A stretch of 64,000 nt of DNA. It comes from Leptasterias polaris. Taxonomy: Eukaryota; Echinodermata; Asteroidea; Forcipulatida; Asteriidae. Below, piece after piece: positions 47,036 to 59,689 of the stretch (positions are counted from its first letter, which is position 1; every line of letters begins with the position of its first letter). The DNA is taken from positions 7,042,001-7,106,000 of the forward strand of contig JAZGTN010000022.1 in assembly GCA_037783415.1 (NCBI GenBank). Direction: 5' to 3'. Made by a program: the position numbers and the translations under genes. The notes under the pieces were generated by a model. It had not been told where the DNA came from and ran no database searches. It saw nothing but the letters and a program-made list of their open reading frames with translations.

Positions 47036-47814
47036 AATTCATGCTTTTCATTCTGAAACATTAGGGCCTATGTCTCAACATTCGTTTTGAGAAAGGATCC
47101 TAAATTTGGGTATTAGTAAACAAATTGGGTGATGGAACTTTAAGCTTAGGGCCTAACATTAGTTAATATAAAAGTAAAAAGTAAATTTTGTTGAGAAATT
47201 GTAATAAGAATGAATTGATGCAATGCAGTGTTCAACCAGGTAGAACCAGTTTAGTGAGCTATTTGTGCTATGAGACACGCATAATCAGTTTTGTATAATT
47301 AGCAGCTGATGACAAAGGCCTTGGTTCTATGCAGGCATTCATCATGCTAATGACAACAGACACTCTGTTATCATTTCATATTTCAGTAATTTATAAACAT
47401 CAATAATTATAGTCACTACTCTAAGGATGGCTTACCAGAGAAATTAATTTCAAGACAATTACCGTTCTAGCTACTTTGCTGAATTGTATAAAAATGGATT
47501 TAAAGGTAAGGTAAAAGATTGGTTTTTGTCAATCAAATGCTGATATTAAGGCCAAACCAAAACAAAATCAAGAAAGATACAATATAAGTTATCACACAAG
47601 CGCGAGTGGTATACGGAAAAATATAGCACTTCTGTGTCCCATATCCAACGAGGCCGTATTTATCTTCAAGCAAACTATAGCTTTTAAAAGCGCAATGCGT
47701 GCGCGGAGTTAGAACACACAAAATACGCAGGGTGTGATATGGGCCGTGCGATATAAGTTTATATCATACTCCCTGTTGACCAATCAGAATCGAGTATTCA
47801 GGCCTGTTTGAAGA

Positions 47815-48205
47815 TAATAAAAGTTACTGTGGAAGTTTCAGTTGAATACAGTGTCGACTTGTTGAGAAAACAGCCAAAACCTGTGACAGTACTTTCATCA
47901 AGAACTTTGAATCCATCCACATTTAGGAAGGTGACAGCAGGAACCAATCACATCATTGGCTGCAGCATTTGCGCACGAAAATTTGAATGCTCAGTCAAAA
48001 CTAAGAAATCTGGTAAATGATTCATGGATAAATTGTTTCTCATATTCAAATGTTTTGGGGTTAAATATTTTCCAAACCACATTACTTCGACTGGAATTCT
48101 TTTCTGAAAATAGTCTATACTATCAACAGCTCCAGTGCTTCTTGCCTAGTAAGTTTTTATGGTCATTAATTTGTTGATTATTTACTAATCTATGACTTTT
48201 AAACA
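47815..48205. mobile_element. MITE, family 8
   Basis: Shares GAATACAGTGTCGACTTGTT, CATCCACATTTAGGAAGGTG, TATCAACAGCTCCAGTGC and CTAATCTATGACTTTTAA in the same order as 19915-20263. The left end is eroded. Confidence 0.6.
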
Positions 48206-48564
48206 ACAGCAAAATAAACAATAATGGAAACAAAATTGTGTTTAAAAAACTATTAAGGGCCTAAGTCTGCAGTGGTAAAAAAGTGCAAGTGGGCCTATAC
48301 AGTATACATCCCTCGCTGGTGACAAGTGAAAACAAACGTTGTTATTCTGATGGTTCAATTACATTATATGTACAAGTTGCCCCGGGCAGAATTGAACAGC
48401 TGTACTGCAACAAACATGCTGTAAGGGCTTCTTGGAGTTACACTGACGCAATGTTTTACCAGCGAATATTGTCTCACTATTTCATGACAAGAAACGCACT
48501 AAGGGTACCGCTTTGCATCCGTCACATTAATTGTCGATTGGTATTATTTATTTTTTAATTACCC

Positions 48565-48920
48565 TAAAGTTAGAGCGCCTGCATGTTAATCCAGAGATTG
48601 GAGGTTCAAGTCCCGCTCTAGTAATTTTTTGTTTGTCCAAATTATTTAAAATTTACCTAGTAAGTTTCCCTTGTGGTTTATTAATTGATATTTGAAAAAT
48701 TTGCATCCCTCTACTACCGCTTCCAAGGTTGAGTCATAAACTTGGGTATGATCCCTGGCTACACAGCAGTTACAGGTTGATTGGCTTCTGACTGGCAACC
48801 CTGAACAATATATTGACACAATAGGGAGACTGCCAACATTAACTACATGTACATAGCTCAGTTGGTAGAGCGCCTGCACATTAATCCTGAGGTCGCAGGT
48901 TCAAGTCCCACTCTAGTCAA
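48565..48920 (+). mobile_element. Tandem pair of tRNA-headed SINE units
   Basis: The head at 48850-48915 has TAGCTCAGTTGGTAGAGCGC and GCAGGTTCAAGTCCCAC, both good Pol III boxes. A partial head at 48570-48620 has AGAGCGCCTGCATG and GGAGGTTCAAGTCCCGC. The body between contains AATAGGGAGACTGCCAAC, as in the minus-strand pair at 14895-15310. Confidence 0.6.
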
Positions 48921-49196
48921 ATTTTTTCGTTCAACCCCAAATCATCCCTCAAATTTCAATCATAAAAATGTACAGAAAAATTAGATAGCTTTTTCCATCC
49001 AATATTGATTGAAATTTGAGGGTGGTTTAAAAACATTCCACAAATGAATCTACTCAAGTTTATTTTCAGTTAGCCTGCATGTCCACTTACATGTTGGAAC
49101 ACTTCTGGGTGGTTTCAGGTAATTTCCAACCATAAAAAAACTGCCACTGCGATGGATGCAATTTGGTGCCATTTGAAGTGTTTCTTGTCTCATCCA

Positions 49197-49567
49197 TTAA
49201 AGGCACTGTACACGTTTGGTAATTACTCAAAATATATATTAGCATAAAAACTTACTTGGTAACGAGCAACGGAGAGCTGTTGATAGTATAAAACATTGTG
49301 AGAAACGACTCCCTCTGAAGTAGTTTTTGAGAAAGAGGTAATTTCTCACTAAAATAATAAAAGACTTCTGGCCAGAAGCCTTTTATTCCTATCTGAAAGC
49401 ACACTAATTTGTACAACAAGGGTATTTTTTCTTTCATCATTTTTTTGCAACTTCAATGACCAATTGAGCCCAAATTTTCACAGGCTTGTTATTTTATGCA
49501 TATGTTGGGATACACCAAGTGAGAATACTGGTCTTTGACAATTACCAAATGTGTTCAGTGCCTTTAA
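49197..49567. mobile_element. TTAA-flanked MITE, family 1
   Basis: The 371-bp unit begins TTAAAGGCACTGTACACG and ends in the near-complement CAGTGCCTTTAA, with TTAA at both ends. The sequence closely resembles a repeat I recall as abundant in sea-star genomes, and it is my main hint for the organism. Confidence 0.8.
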
Positions 49568-49710
49568 GAGGTATAGAATTGAAATTTTGGAAGAGAACAA
49601 TTTTGATTAAAATCTTTCTTTTTTTCTTTTTTTTAAGAGCAAGAGAAAATTTATTTTAAAAATAACCTTGGAAAATGAGTAATCTGCATCAAACTAGTGT
49701 CCAAATTAAT

Positions 49711-49857
49711 GGCCCAATTTCATAGAGCAGAAAGTAGAAAGTATTACTTAACAATTTTGTGCTAAGCAGAAATGTACAGGATACCAGTCACAAATGGTAC
49801 ATGTGACATGGTAGTTTGGCTGGTAACCGTACTCTGGTAAGCATAATTTTGGGCCCT
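49711..49857. mobile_element. MITE, family 3
   Basis: Begins GGCCCAATTTCATAGAGCAG and ends TAATTTTGGGCCC. Includes ATACCAGTCACAAATGGTAC, also seen in a partial copy near 43895-43960. Confidence 0.65.
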
Positions 49858-50549
49858 TATTGCTGAAACACCCATTCTTCATTGTTGCTACTGTAGCCAA
49901 TGGACACAGCCACAGCCAAAGTCATTTAATTTCAGCAACTACTTAAGAGTCTGCTTTAAGTCAGAAGATAATGATCTGATGATTTAATCTTCATGGTGAT
50001 TAAGAAAACCTGTGAAGTTTAAATCAGATGAGTTTGGTGAAATCCGACTTGACGCTTTGGTTCACCTTGATATGAATGAGCTGCACATTGTTTTCCATCT
50101 TCAATGCTAAGAAAAATAAAATGTCACGATACAAATAATTTTTGATACTGAATTCAGTTTCTTCTCTGAAATCAGGCCGATGGCTATCTCACATGTCTTG
50201 GCTTGTATTACACCATTGCTCCTGTGCTCCATGATTAAACCACAACGTACTGGACAGATTGAAAGAACTCGTCAATTGGAAAAACGCTGTCAGCAGACAT
50301 GGCAAGTCATACACAGTCAAAATTAACCCCCCAGAAATATATGGAATATTTGAGTTATGCAAACCTTTTAGTAATATTTTCCATACAAAACTGGCATGAG
50401 ATAATTCTGGTCCTACTGATTTCTGACATGCAAATTATATAAAAATTTTAAAACATTGTCAACTCTAGACCTTTATTCTAAAGAAAAGTGAGTGCAATGG
50501 CTTTCCTCTGCCTTTCTGAAAGGTATTATAAACAGGATTGGTAGAGCTG

Positions 50550-50700
50550 ACAAAATAGTCGCAGACAATGTTCATGTTTTGTGTGATCAACCATATCCAG
50601 AAAGTAACAAACCTGTGAACAGTGTGAAAACTTGTGCTTAATCCGTAGTGTAAGTGAGAAGTAAATAGTGAAAATGAGACCGTGTACAATTTTGCAGCAT
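50550..50700. mobile_element. Partial MITE, family 1 (8650-type)
   Basis: Shares TTTTGTGTGATCAACCATAT, AACAAACCTGTGAA and GTAAATAGTGAAAA-like blocks, in the same order, with 8695-8790. Ends are not preserved. Confidence 0.5.
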
Positions 50701-51069
50701 GAAAACACATTGTCCTTTATTTTGGTTGTAACAACCTAAATCGGCTATAGATTTTGTTTAGAATTTAGATACAGTTTTCTCAAGTAATTTTACAGTTTTT
50801 AACTTGTCCAAGTTGTGTGAAAAATAGCACTGCTTAATATTAATCATGATTTTATTTATTTATTGTGAGAACAAAACAGAACTTCACTGTATTCACAGCA
50901 TGAACAGTAAGACTTTATAGTATCATGTCTTAAATTAACTTTTTAGAATATTGAGTGAAGTTTGGCTCTGAGGAATGCAAAGAGAATACAAATAGCTCTC
51001 CTTGCATTTCTTAGAATGAAGATCAGCAACTCCACTCAATTGTATAGGGAAGGGACATTTATTACACCA

Positions 51070-51405
51070 CATCTCAGAACCAGAACCATGCCACCACAAC
51101 TCAGAACAAGAACCACCACAACTCAGAACCAGAACCACTGCAGAACCACCACAACTCAGAACCAGAACCACCACAACTCGGAACCAGAACCACCACAGAA
51201 ACGCCACAACTCAGAACCAGAACCATTACAGAACCACCACAACTCAGAACAAGAACTATACCACAGAACCACTACAACTCAGAACCAGAACCACAGCAGA
51301 AACACCACAACTCAAAACCAGAACCACCACAGAACCAAAACTCAGAACTTGAACCACAGAACCATAACTCAGAACCAGAACCACCACAGAATCACCACAA
51401 CTAAT
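51070..51405. repeat. Minisatellite of CAGAACCACCACAACT-like units
   Basis: About 330 bases made almost wholly of ACTCAGAACCAGAACCACC and CAGAACCAC words in irregular order. Long open frames on both strands (Gln-Asn-His-rich on plus, Val-Leu-Ser-rich on minus) follow from the lack of stop codons in the unit and are not taken as genes. Confidence 0.9.
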
Positions 51406-51779
51406 AGAGAAAGTTTCATGTACATAGTGTCTCCGCAATCCTCACTAAATTATTTCGGAATATAAATTGTCTGCTTAACAGTGACTGTATTAAGTAACTA
51501 ATTATAATAATCCCTGTCAACCCTTCCTAATTCCCACATCCACCGCTCGTCAAAATAAGCCTCCCCACTTCACTGAATCTCATTTGAGTTGATAATTTCC
51601 TCAATCCAAATATTGAAAAAATCAACAACCCTTTACAATGCGGACGACTCTTGGGAGTTTTCACATGTTCAGGGTTTATGCATGGCTGAAATCACAGATG
51701 CAATATTATTGCCCAATTCAAGTGCAGCAGCTGCTTCGAATTGTCTTTTTTCTCGCTCTCTCTCTCTTTTTGTGGGATA

Positions 51780-51978
51780 AATCCACCGGTCTGAAAGGGG
51801 CATTGAGGAAAGCTTTGGGGAGAGTCAAAAATGTCGAGTGGGGAGTAGATTCAATAATAAAGCAACGAGAGAAATTCTCCTGAAGACGAGCAGAGTATAC
51901 TGTTCGAAACGTCGAAACGTCGAGACCAAACCGGCTCTTTTCAGAGCCAACACTCCTCCCAAAAGAGATTATACACAT
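51780..51978 (-). repeat. Dispersed repeat with a CGACGTTTCGAA core (longer inverted copy)
   Basis: On the minus strand, CTTTTGGGAGGAGTGTTGGC, then GGTTTGGTCTCGACGTTTCG, then CTGCTCGTCTTCAGGAGAAT. Such tails occur at the 3' ends of some retroelements, but I see no reverse transcriptase here. Confidence 0.5.
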
Positions 51979-52694
51979 GGTTGTACCCGCAAGTTCACTA
52001 CTATTTACATTTATAGTTATAGTTACTTCTTACTTTCAACACCATGCAAAGCTTCAAACACCACCAACGAGAGAAATATTGATCCATTTATCGCCTGGTG
52101 ACAACATCTGTGTTAAAAATCCTGGGGACCATCGTGACTTTGGCTACGTACTTCATATTAACATTTGACGTTTAGATGCGGAGTTAACTTGTTTTTGTGT
52201 TGAATATTTAAATTAAAGGGATGGTACAAATCCAACTTTGTTTTCCAAAATAGTACACTTACTACAATAATAATTTACAAGAGGTATCAAGAAACTAAAT
52301 CTCGTACAACTTTGTAAATGATAAGGTCCAGTTTAAGGTCATTAAGTCTACATAGGTGATTAGGTATTGACGATTCGGTCTTTTTGCAAAATATCAACAA
52401 CATATTTTTGTGCCTTGTATTCTGACCATTTAAAAACATGCCAACCATGAACAATTTTATCAATAATTTGAAAGTTTCCTGGCCTAGACTGCAAGCTTCA
52501 CTACAATACAATGACAAATAAAGACTTTACTAAATAATGTTATCAAATCTGATTACGTTAAATAAAATTTAAGAACTAAGAACCCCTTTATATTCCCATA
52601 TTGCTTGTTTTTCACTTGATTTCTTGGGTGTCTGCATATATTTTGTTTAATGTCCTAAATAGTATTGCCTTTCCTACCTACTCACCATCTTTTT

Positions 52695-52880
52695 TTCAAA
52701 AAATCGGACCCTGGTTCCAATCCTGGACTGGAACCTTGCATGTAGATTGGGTTTTCAGTCCTTACCTTATTGCGAGATTTTCTTTTTCCTATTTGGAGTT
52801 TTCCTCCAACATCTAATACTGATATTTCTTCATCATCTTCTCTAGTTATCATCTGGTCTACGGGTCACAGTAGTTGCTTT
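52695..52880 (+). mobile_element. SINE fragment, same family as in the DET1 intron
   Basis: GGACCCTGGTTCCAATCCTG resembles a B box, and GGAGTTTTCCTCCAACATCT matches the complement of 43600-43620. Confidence 0.4.
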
Positions 52881-54525
52881 GGAGGGTTCTTTGATTCCAT
52901 TACCAGAAAGGTATCATAAAAACCCTTAAGGTGTTCAAATTTTCCACCCACATTTTAATTTCCAAACAACAACCAAAGTTATGTCTGAAATTTCCCCATG
53001 CACAATATTGTTGGATCTGACCTGCATTATTTGGAGTGCCTTCTGCCCTCAGACATTTTTCTGGTTTTTTTAACAGGTACAGTTTTTTATTCACATATAG
53101 GTAATACTGATTGACTGTTAACACTTTGATTCGACCTCCAGGGGGGATTTGAGAAGGTTACGAACTTGTGAACGAAATACATGTCTGCCTGTATATTAAA
53201 GTGTGAAACGAAATCTGAAAAGCATAAACAACATTTTTACACATGTGTGATTGCGGAGACTAAGTCTCTCTCTCTCCTGAAGGGTACTTGCCACATAACT
53301 ATGACCTCTGACCTCATCCCCAAGGTCAGTAATAGTAAGCGCATGCAGAGGTTTTGTACCCCGAGCTATGCATAAAGGATGAATGGCTGAATAAAGCCAT
53401 AAAAATATAGCAAGTAGAACTCATATAATACTCTCATCCATTGAAAAGTATTATTACCCCCAAAAAGAATTCTTTCCCCATACGCATTTTCTTATAAAAC
53501 CAGAAATGATTTTGAAATGATTTTGATAAGGCTCATAAATGCAGCAATTTTAATCCTTTAAATCTTGTCCAGCTCTAACAAGTTAAGAGAAAAATCTGCC
53601 CAAGATGAATGTTCAAACTCTAAAATCTGCGTCGACTGATTTGATCAAAGATGGCATTATGTCACAACACGTTTGAGTGTTCTTATCCAAATTCCACTCA
53701 AGCATTGGTTATTTAATATCAACGTTAAGGCGCCTGGGCGTACCATGTACTCTGTGGATGTTAACAGCGGTCATGCTGTCTGCCGTAGTCATGTTGCAGA
53801 CAAATAACACGGTGCATGCATCATTAATAACTACACACACACACTGGCTTTTTCATTACAGTGAATGCATACAACGCTTTAAGAGTATTTGTCTGATCTT
53901 TTTGAGGAGTCATGTTTTTGAGATTTTGATGAGCAAAATTAAATTTTTTTAAAACAATATTCTGAAAGATTCAAAATTAAATTAGCACCAAACATCCTTT
54001 AAAAAAAAAGTTTGGAACAATGTAATCTTCAAAAACTTTGTTTATCTCATCTAAAATATGACTATATTTGGCTTGTAAGGCACAGCAAGGCATATAATAA
54101 AAGAAAATATTCACACATAAATTGTGTGTTGTTTTTTACTTTTAAAAAAAAGTTTCAATTTCAAATATATAAAAAAAAAAAAAAAAAAAAAAAAGTTTTA
54201 TTTAAATTTGGAATGCCTATTTCCAAACTAATGTTTTACAATCCCTTGTTTCCAAATTCCAAACTGAAATATTTTCATTTCAATTTCCTCGCTCAGTCGA
54301 CTGTAATGTACTCGTATAATTGAACAAATATTGAATTTAGCAATGACAATTTATGTGCAATTGTCAAGAGAGCTGCAGGTTACAGAAAATCAATCCAGAA
54401 AAAAATCTATGAAAGAAATAACACTGATAAGACAACACTCGGCGTCGATAAGACAACACGCGGCGTCGTGGCATACAGCTCAAGTCGATCCGAACACCAG
54501 AAACATTTCGCTGGTAACCTAAGCT
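52881..54525. other. Gene-free spacer before the THAP fragment
   Basis: An A run lies at 54173-54194. I looked for further THAP-gene exons on the minus strand here and saw none I would defend. Confidence 0.35.
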
Positions 54526-54750
54526 TCACTGCAACTTCCCTTGCACACTACTACCAACGAAAAAATCCCTGGTATCCAAGCACGACAGGGTATCAAAGTG
54601 TTCGCTGCATAGCGCTGAAAACGACGTCGGACCGGACCACTTTGCCCTCGTTAGCCTGACTTTCGATGCCTGTAACTGCCTATATTTGGGATCTGCAGGA
54701 AAAAAATGCTGGCTGACCCCATCTTTAGTCATTTTGCTGCATCCAGCAGC
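54526..54750 (-). pseudogene. Degraded THAP-type zinc-finger fragment
   Basis: The minus strand reads AAGCSKM, then HFFPAD about 12 residues later, then LCSEHF about 40 residues after that. This follows the THAP C2CH pattern (second Cys, conserved Pro in HRFP-like, final Cys-x2-His). THAP domains bind DNA and occur in host factors and P-element-type transposases. The first zinc-binding Cys is absent in this frame (Lys in its place), although a CC pair sits in the adjacent frame, which hints at a one-base shift. The conserved Trp after the Pro is also replaced. The frame stops at TGA 54526, 28 residues after the CSEHF. No transposase body is visible nearby. A diverged first exon of a functional gene is the alternative. 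Confidence 0.45.
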
Positions 54751-55203
54751 AATTTTTGCCAGAAAAATTAAAGAAAAATCCCCTTTTTGCATAACCAAAT
54801 GAAACGTACAATCTCACTACTTGCACGTGTATATACAACGTAAATGCAGGCAAGTTCGAGGGGGGTCGATGTTCGATCGAGGCGAAGTCTTCCTCGATTG
54901 ACGTCACAAAAAGGGATGGGCGGAGTCGCCCCCAAACAACTTTATCTATTTTTTTTACATATAAATACTGACAAACAATTACTCAAAAAATTGTTTTATT
55001 GTTAATATACATATACTCTTATATTAAAAAAAAAAAAAAATCCTATTTCCAGGTGACTTTAAAAGGCCAAATAAAACAATTGGTGCAGGCCTGAAATTTC
55101 ATCGTTGAAGGGGCAAGCTCATTTTTATTTTGCAAAGGGCACTTCCATTTGAAAATCTGAAAGGTCATAGAAGACTTTAGAAGAGGCACTGAAGCAAAGA
55201 CCT

Positions 55204-55396
55204 GGGCCCAATTTCATAGAGCTGCTTAAGCACAAAAAGATGCTAAGCACGACAAAATTATGCTTACAACAATAAGGTTACCAGCCAAAACACCATTTTA
55301 CATGTACAATTTGTGACTGGTATCCCGCTTATTTTTGCTTAGCTGAAAAGTTTAAGTATTATTTTCTACTTGAGCAGCTCTATGAAATTGGGCCCT
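55204..55396. mobile_element. Palindromic MITE, family 3
   Basis: Ends are GGGCCCAATTTCATAGAGCT and the exact complement AGCTCTATGAAATTGGGCCC. The inner part contains AAGCATAATTTT-type and ACCAGTCACAAAT-type motifs shared with the other copies. Confidence 0.8.
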
Positions 55397-56796
55397 GGGC
55401 AACAGAGGCTGAGGCCTCCATGGCCTTTCATATTATTCCAAGCCTGTCTTCCCAAAATAATAACCAGCACTTTTTCTTGTTCATCATCATCATTTTTATA
55501 AATCTTCTCATCTCTTCTCGATGCCTGGTAATATGTAGCAATTGAACAGAGCTTTAGTAGCCATTGGAAAGCAAATAAGTAATTTTCAATCTGAACCGTT
55601 CATTTTTGTAAATTTTGTAGCCAACTAGTATCAATTGTCCAGAAAATTATCTCCATCTGAATGACTGTCATGCTCAATATCCCCCCAAAAGGAATTTCTT
55701 ATGTGTATAGTCATTTAGCTGAACCAAAATACAATCATTTTTACACACTGAGCTTTGCAATATCACCTACAAAACATGATGCTGTTACCTGTTATTATAC
55801 CAGAAAAAAATTTGTGTGTTGAAGTGTTATTGAGAACTGCAATGGTTGGAATAAATTTACCCTTAATTATATATTTAAAAAAAATCTAAGTATGTAAAAA
55901 ATTGATAGAATATCCAATTGTTAAAAGGGTCAATTTCAGAACTATAAATGTTTATAAATGTATTAATAACGTAAAATTTCTTTATAGTTTAATACGCAGA
56001 ACTTGTAACAAACCAGTTTTGAAATTGCTCAATTCGTAAATACCACAAATTCCCAAGTCATAGTGAAAACCTGCATCTAGGACAAATATTATATATTACC
56101 TTAACAAAGGTTGATAACAAAATACCCACATAATGCAGGCTTTTCTCTGGGCTGTCTAAATAACCAAAGAGTATTGAGGCTACAGGTACAGCCTGGGGTG
56201 TAATGATAACCGCTCTCCCTGATGCCTGCAGCATTAAAATAGGTCATGTACACAAATCAAGGGGATCTAGGCACAGACGAACATATTTGCTCAATGTCAA
56301 TACAAAAAAGCTTGCGATATGTGCTTGAAAACTTTGTAGTGTCGTGATTTCAATTAAAGTTCCAGAGACTACTGAGGAAATGGCTGGTTTCAAACAGAAA
56401 CTTTATTTTGGTCCGATGTTAAACCATACAGGAAGTTCAATGAATCCGGTATTTCGGTGCAATCTTTCTCAAACAGTACTTCCTGAAGAGGATTGCACAA
56501 AACCTAAAAAGGAAGAGATAAACTTGTAGATGGCACTACCTTGAGTTATTTTGATTTCCTTTTCCTTAATATCAAATATTTATTGAATGATCTGAAAGGA
56601 AGAGAATGCTGTATCTGAGCTATTGAAAGTGCTGTCGCATCCTTTAAATAAGGAAATCATTTCAACAGCCTCGACATCTTTTGAGCCACAGCTCCTAGAA
56701 GTAGAGTTTGAAGTTACAACAAGCTGTAAGCAGTCCATAGTCAACCAACTATGCTTGGGGCCACTCATACATCCCAACAATCAAAGTCCAAAATCT
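55397..56796. other. No gene recognised
   Basis: Two open frames on the plus strand (56344-56529 and 56623-56817) lie close together and end near the family 6 MITE. They have no resemblance to families I know and no clear joining splice sites. They could be a decayed exon, but I cannot support it. Confidence 0.3.
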
Positions 56797-57019
56797 AAAG
56801 GTCTTTTCACATTATGAAAATTCTCCATGTTGGACACGGATCCGAGCCGCATAAGTTTGACAGACCTTTTCACACAACAACATTTCGATCCAGCATTGAC
56901 TAGTGTAGAGCATTTGATCCGTGTTAAACAAACCCTGCTCGGAAGGTGGGTTGAGGGTTTTGGACTTGGGTTAGAACTGTGTAGCTTTCCAAAGAGATTG
57001 ATAGTGTGAAAAGACCTTA
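56797..57019. mobile_element. MITE, family 6
   Basis: Terminal inverted repeats AAAGGTCTTTTCACA and TGTGAAAAGACCTT bound a 223-bp unit. Interior also shows a partial repeat of CTTTTCACACAA. No ORF of note. Confidence 0.65.
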
Positions 57020-59245
57020 TTTACAATGCTGTTTACTTTCATTTAATTTGGACATTTCAACATTAGGTTAAACAATTTGTAAAGTTGGATTTTGTGCGAC
57101 ACCAAATACTTATATTTTTTCCTTCTATTGACCAATTTCAGTTTTGTCTAATTTTGCAAGAACCATGAGAACATCTCACAATTGGTGTATAAAAAAAAGG
57201 GGGAAAATTCAAACAACCGGCATGATATCTGGTCCTTGGAATAAAGTAGGAAAATTGTGTTGAGTACGAGGGCTGACCTACATTTACACATGGTATAGGC
57301 TTTTATTAACTTTTATGGCTATTTAACAAAGATTTGATGATTCTTTAAAGATTAAAACACAATATCCCGAGCTCGCCCTTAACACTAGCCCGGTGTGCAA
57401 TGTCTAAAAAGAAAAGGCTACGGGTTAGTATAATACACTTCTAAAATTGCCCTGTGGGCTACTATAACTTGTGAAACTAAGTTTAAAATGCTCATATTTG
57501 TCCTTTTGAGATGTGAATAACAAAATATTCAAATGTGTTAGTTTATCTATTTCGGAAATCAGCCTTTGGTTGTCTTTTGTGTACAGCAGAGTTCTTTTTT
57601 TGCACCAGGAGTGTCATCCTCGACAGACATGTTGCACTAGAAATGTTCAATATTATTATCATTTTTGAGTGTGTGAATGTAACTTCATTTGACCATTAAA
57701 TGTGTTGTGATTGCTGCCATTAACACATAAGAAAGATACATTTATGACAATAAATGTTTAAAATCTGGGCTCCTAAAACTTCCTGGGAGCTAGCCCCGTG
57801 GGCTACTTTACAAAAAGCTTAAGTACAAGGCAAGAATATCATACCTGAAACACGGCCAATACTTTGCTTTTTCTTCCTCCGTGGTTTTACTTATATAATC
57901 TAGACATGAACAATGTTTATTCCTCCCCTCTAAAGACTCACTGAAGCAAAAGAAAACCTGTTTAATCAATTTATCAACGAAGCAAATTCATCCACACAAA
58001 TCGCAATAATTACCCAGTGCACAAATCAATTTAATTACACGCCTACTGTACATTTCAAAATCTACTCATGGGAAAGAAAAGCAATACTTCCTAAAGTATA
58101 AAGGGCACTTCCATTAGAAAAATCGAAATATCTAGGAATATTACAAGGGGGGGGCAATGTGGCAATAGATACAGGCATCCAATTTGGCCCGAGTGCTCAC
58201 CGTGAAACTCAACCCCTCTGTCTACCGACAACAATGACTTTATTAGATCTGGCATCCGAGAGATACAATGTAGGATGGACTCTGATTTGAAAGTCCATGC
58301 GTCTGATTTGCTTGCACAGGTGGACTTAAGCAAAGGTACGCCACTGTTTCTTTTTAAATTATTTTTCTCTTTTTTGAAGAGCGCACATCCATTCGAGTCA
58401 AGATTTTCTTTTTGCAAAATCCTTGCCCAAGGGAAATTCTTGTCTAGTATGGATGCTCATCTGACTGAGGAAAAATTGAGCTTTTTTTTCCCGGCATAAT
58501 TTTTCTTTATTAAATGAATCAGGTGCTTTACAAGGTTAAGCACAGAATCCTATGGTAAGCCAAACATGAAATTAGGCCATGGTCAAGTGGTTAAAAAATA
58601 ATAATAAGATAACTACACTCAATCTTCAAACAAAACAATCACTTTCGCACATCCCCCTTAAAACGTTAATTGAGCTTGAGAAAGAACTGCTTTTACGTAC
58701 TGTACTTGTACTACCCCTAAGTGAATGTGTACAATGTAGCCATGATTGCAAGGCGAATATTTACATTATGTTTCAAGTAGGTATACAGAAGGCCTTGATG
58801 TAACATTGATTAAGTGTGCCAAGTACTCAAGATGCATGGAATGACATACAAATTAATATTAGTACCTCAAGGCCGTGATACAGTTGAATATCAATTTTCT
58901 AGGCTGGATGCACCTAGATTGGAGAGGAAATAAGTAATTGGCAACACAGTGTAGCTGTACAAAATTATTTATAAGAGGGTATTCATTGTTGGTACGATAT
59001 TACTCATTTTCTAACGAAGTAATTATCATACGGCTTGTGTTATGCCATGTATGCATAAGGTGTATTGTGTGTCTGGCAGAAGGATGCAAAGCAGTTAATT
59101 GACAAAATTGTGCTTTGAGAATTGTGCAAGTTTGAAAGTTTGATAATTTCTCCGATCTAGCGAATGTAGGAAATTTAAATTGAGCTTATAAATGAACTTA
59201 TGAGTAATGTTAGCAACTGGACCGACATACATGTATGTAGGGCTC
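57020..59245. other. Gene-free spacer with a small repeat pair
   Basis: CTAGCCCGGTGTGCAATG and GCCCTGTGGGCTACTATAAC near 57385-57470 resemble GAGCTAGCCCCGTGGGCTAC near 57788, a short dispersed repeat. GGGCACTTCCATT recurs at 55138 and 58106. No gene. Confidence 0.35.
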
Positions 59246-59447
59246 AACATTTACACTCGACTGCAGGCCTGAGGCCAGTAACCTTACCTAATGACCAGAC
59301 AAGTCCAACAGTCTTGTGTTTTTGAATTGAATACTAATACTTCAATGTGTAGTAACTTTTATAACACGAATAAAAAAAATGGTGGGCAAATGTTGACTTT
59401 GAGTCTGATAAATATCTTTCAATTATGCTGGTTAGTATCAAAGTATA
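59246..59447. repeat. 202-bp direct repeat, first copy
   Basis: From AACATTTACACTCGACTGCA to TAGTATCAAAGTATA. Identical to 59993-60194 except for about one base (ATACTAATAC versus ATAATAATAC). Related diverged sequence (CAGGGCTTGAATTT, TTTGAACAAGCAC) occurs at 17200-17345 and 45200-45330, so the unit belongs to a dispersed family. Confidence 0.9.
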
Positions 59448-59689
59448 CCTACCGATAAGAAAATTAGAGAAATGATCTCCAACTACTTGTTTAAATAAAA
59501 ACAGTCCTGTCCATATGTTAAACTGTGTAGATAGTTTGCGCTCAATTTGGTTCTGGTCTTGTTTAAAAAAACATGTCTGTTCCAGTAAACATTTTGAGCT
59601 AGGCCTTGTGGGACCCCCCTCCCCCCCCCCTACATTCAAGCCCTGGACATTAATTGATATTTATTTTTTATTTTTTTAATGAGATATCG

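Noticed and set aside
48850..48915. Possible functional tRNA gene
   Set aside because: Good Pol III boxes, but there is a second partial head upstream and a shared SINE body. The stem pairing and anticodon loop are not convincing.
50962..51465. 167-residue Gln/Asn/His-rich ORF
   Set aside because: It is the translation of a minisatellite with no stop codon in its unit. The opposite strand is equally open and the flanks show no gene structure.
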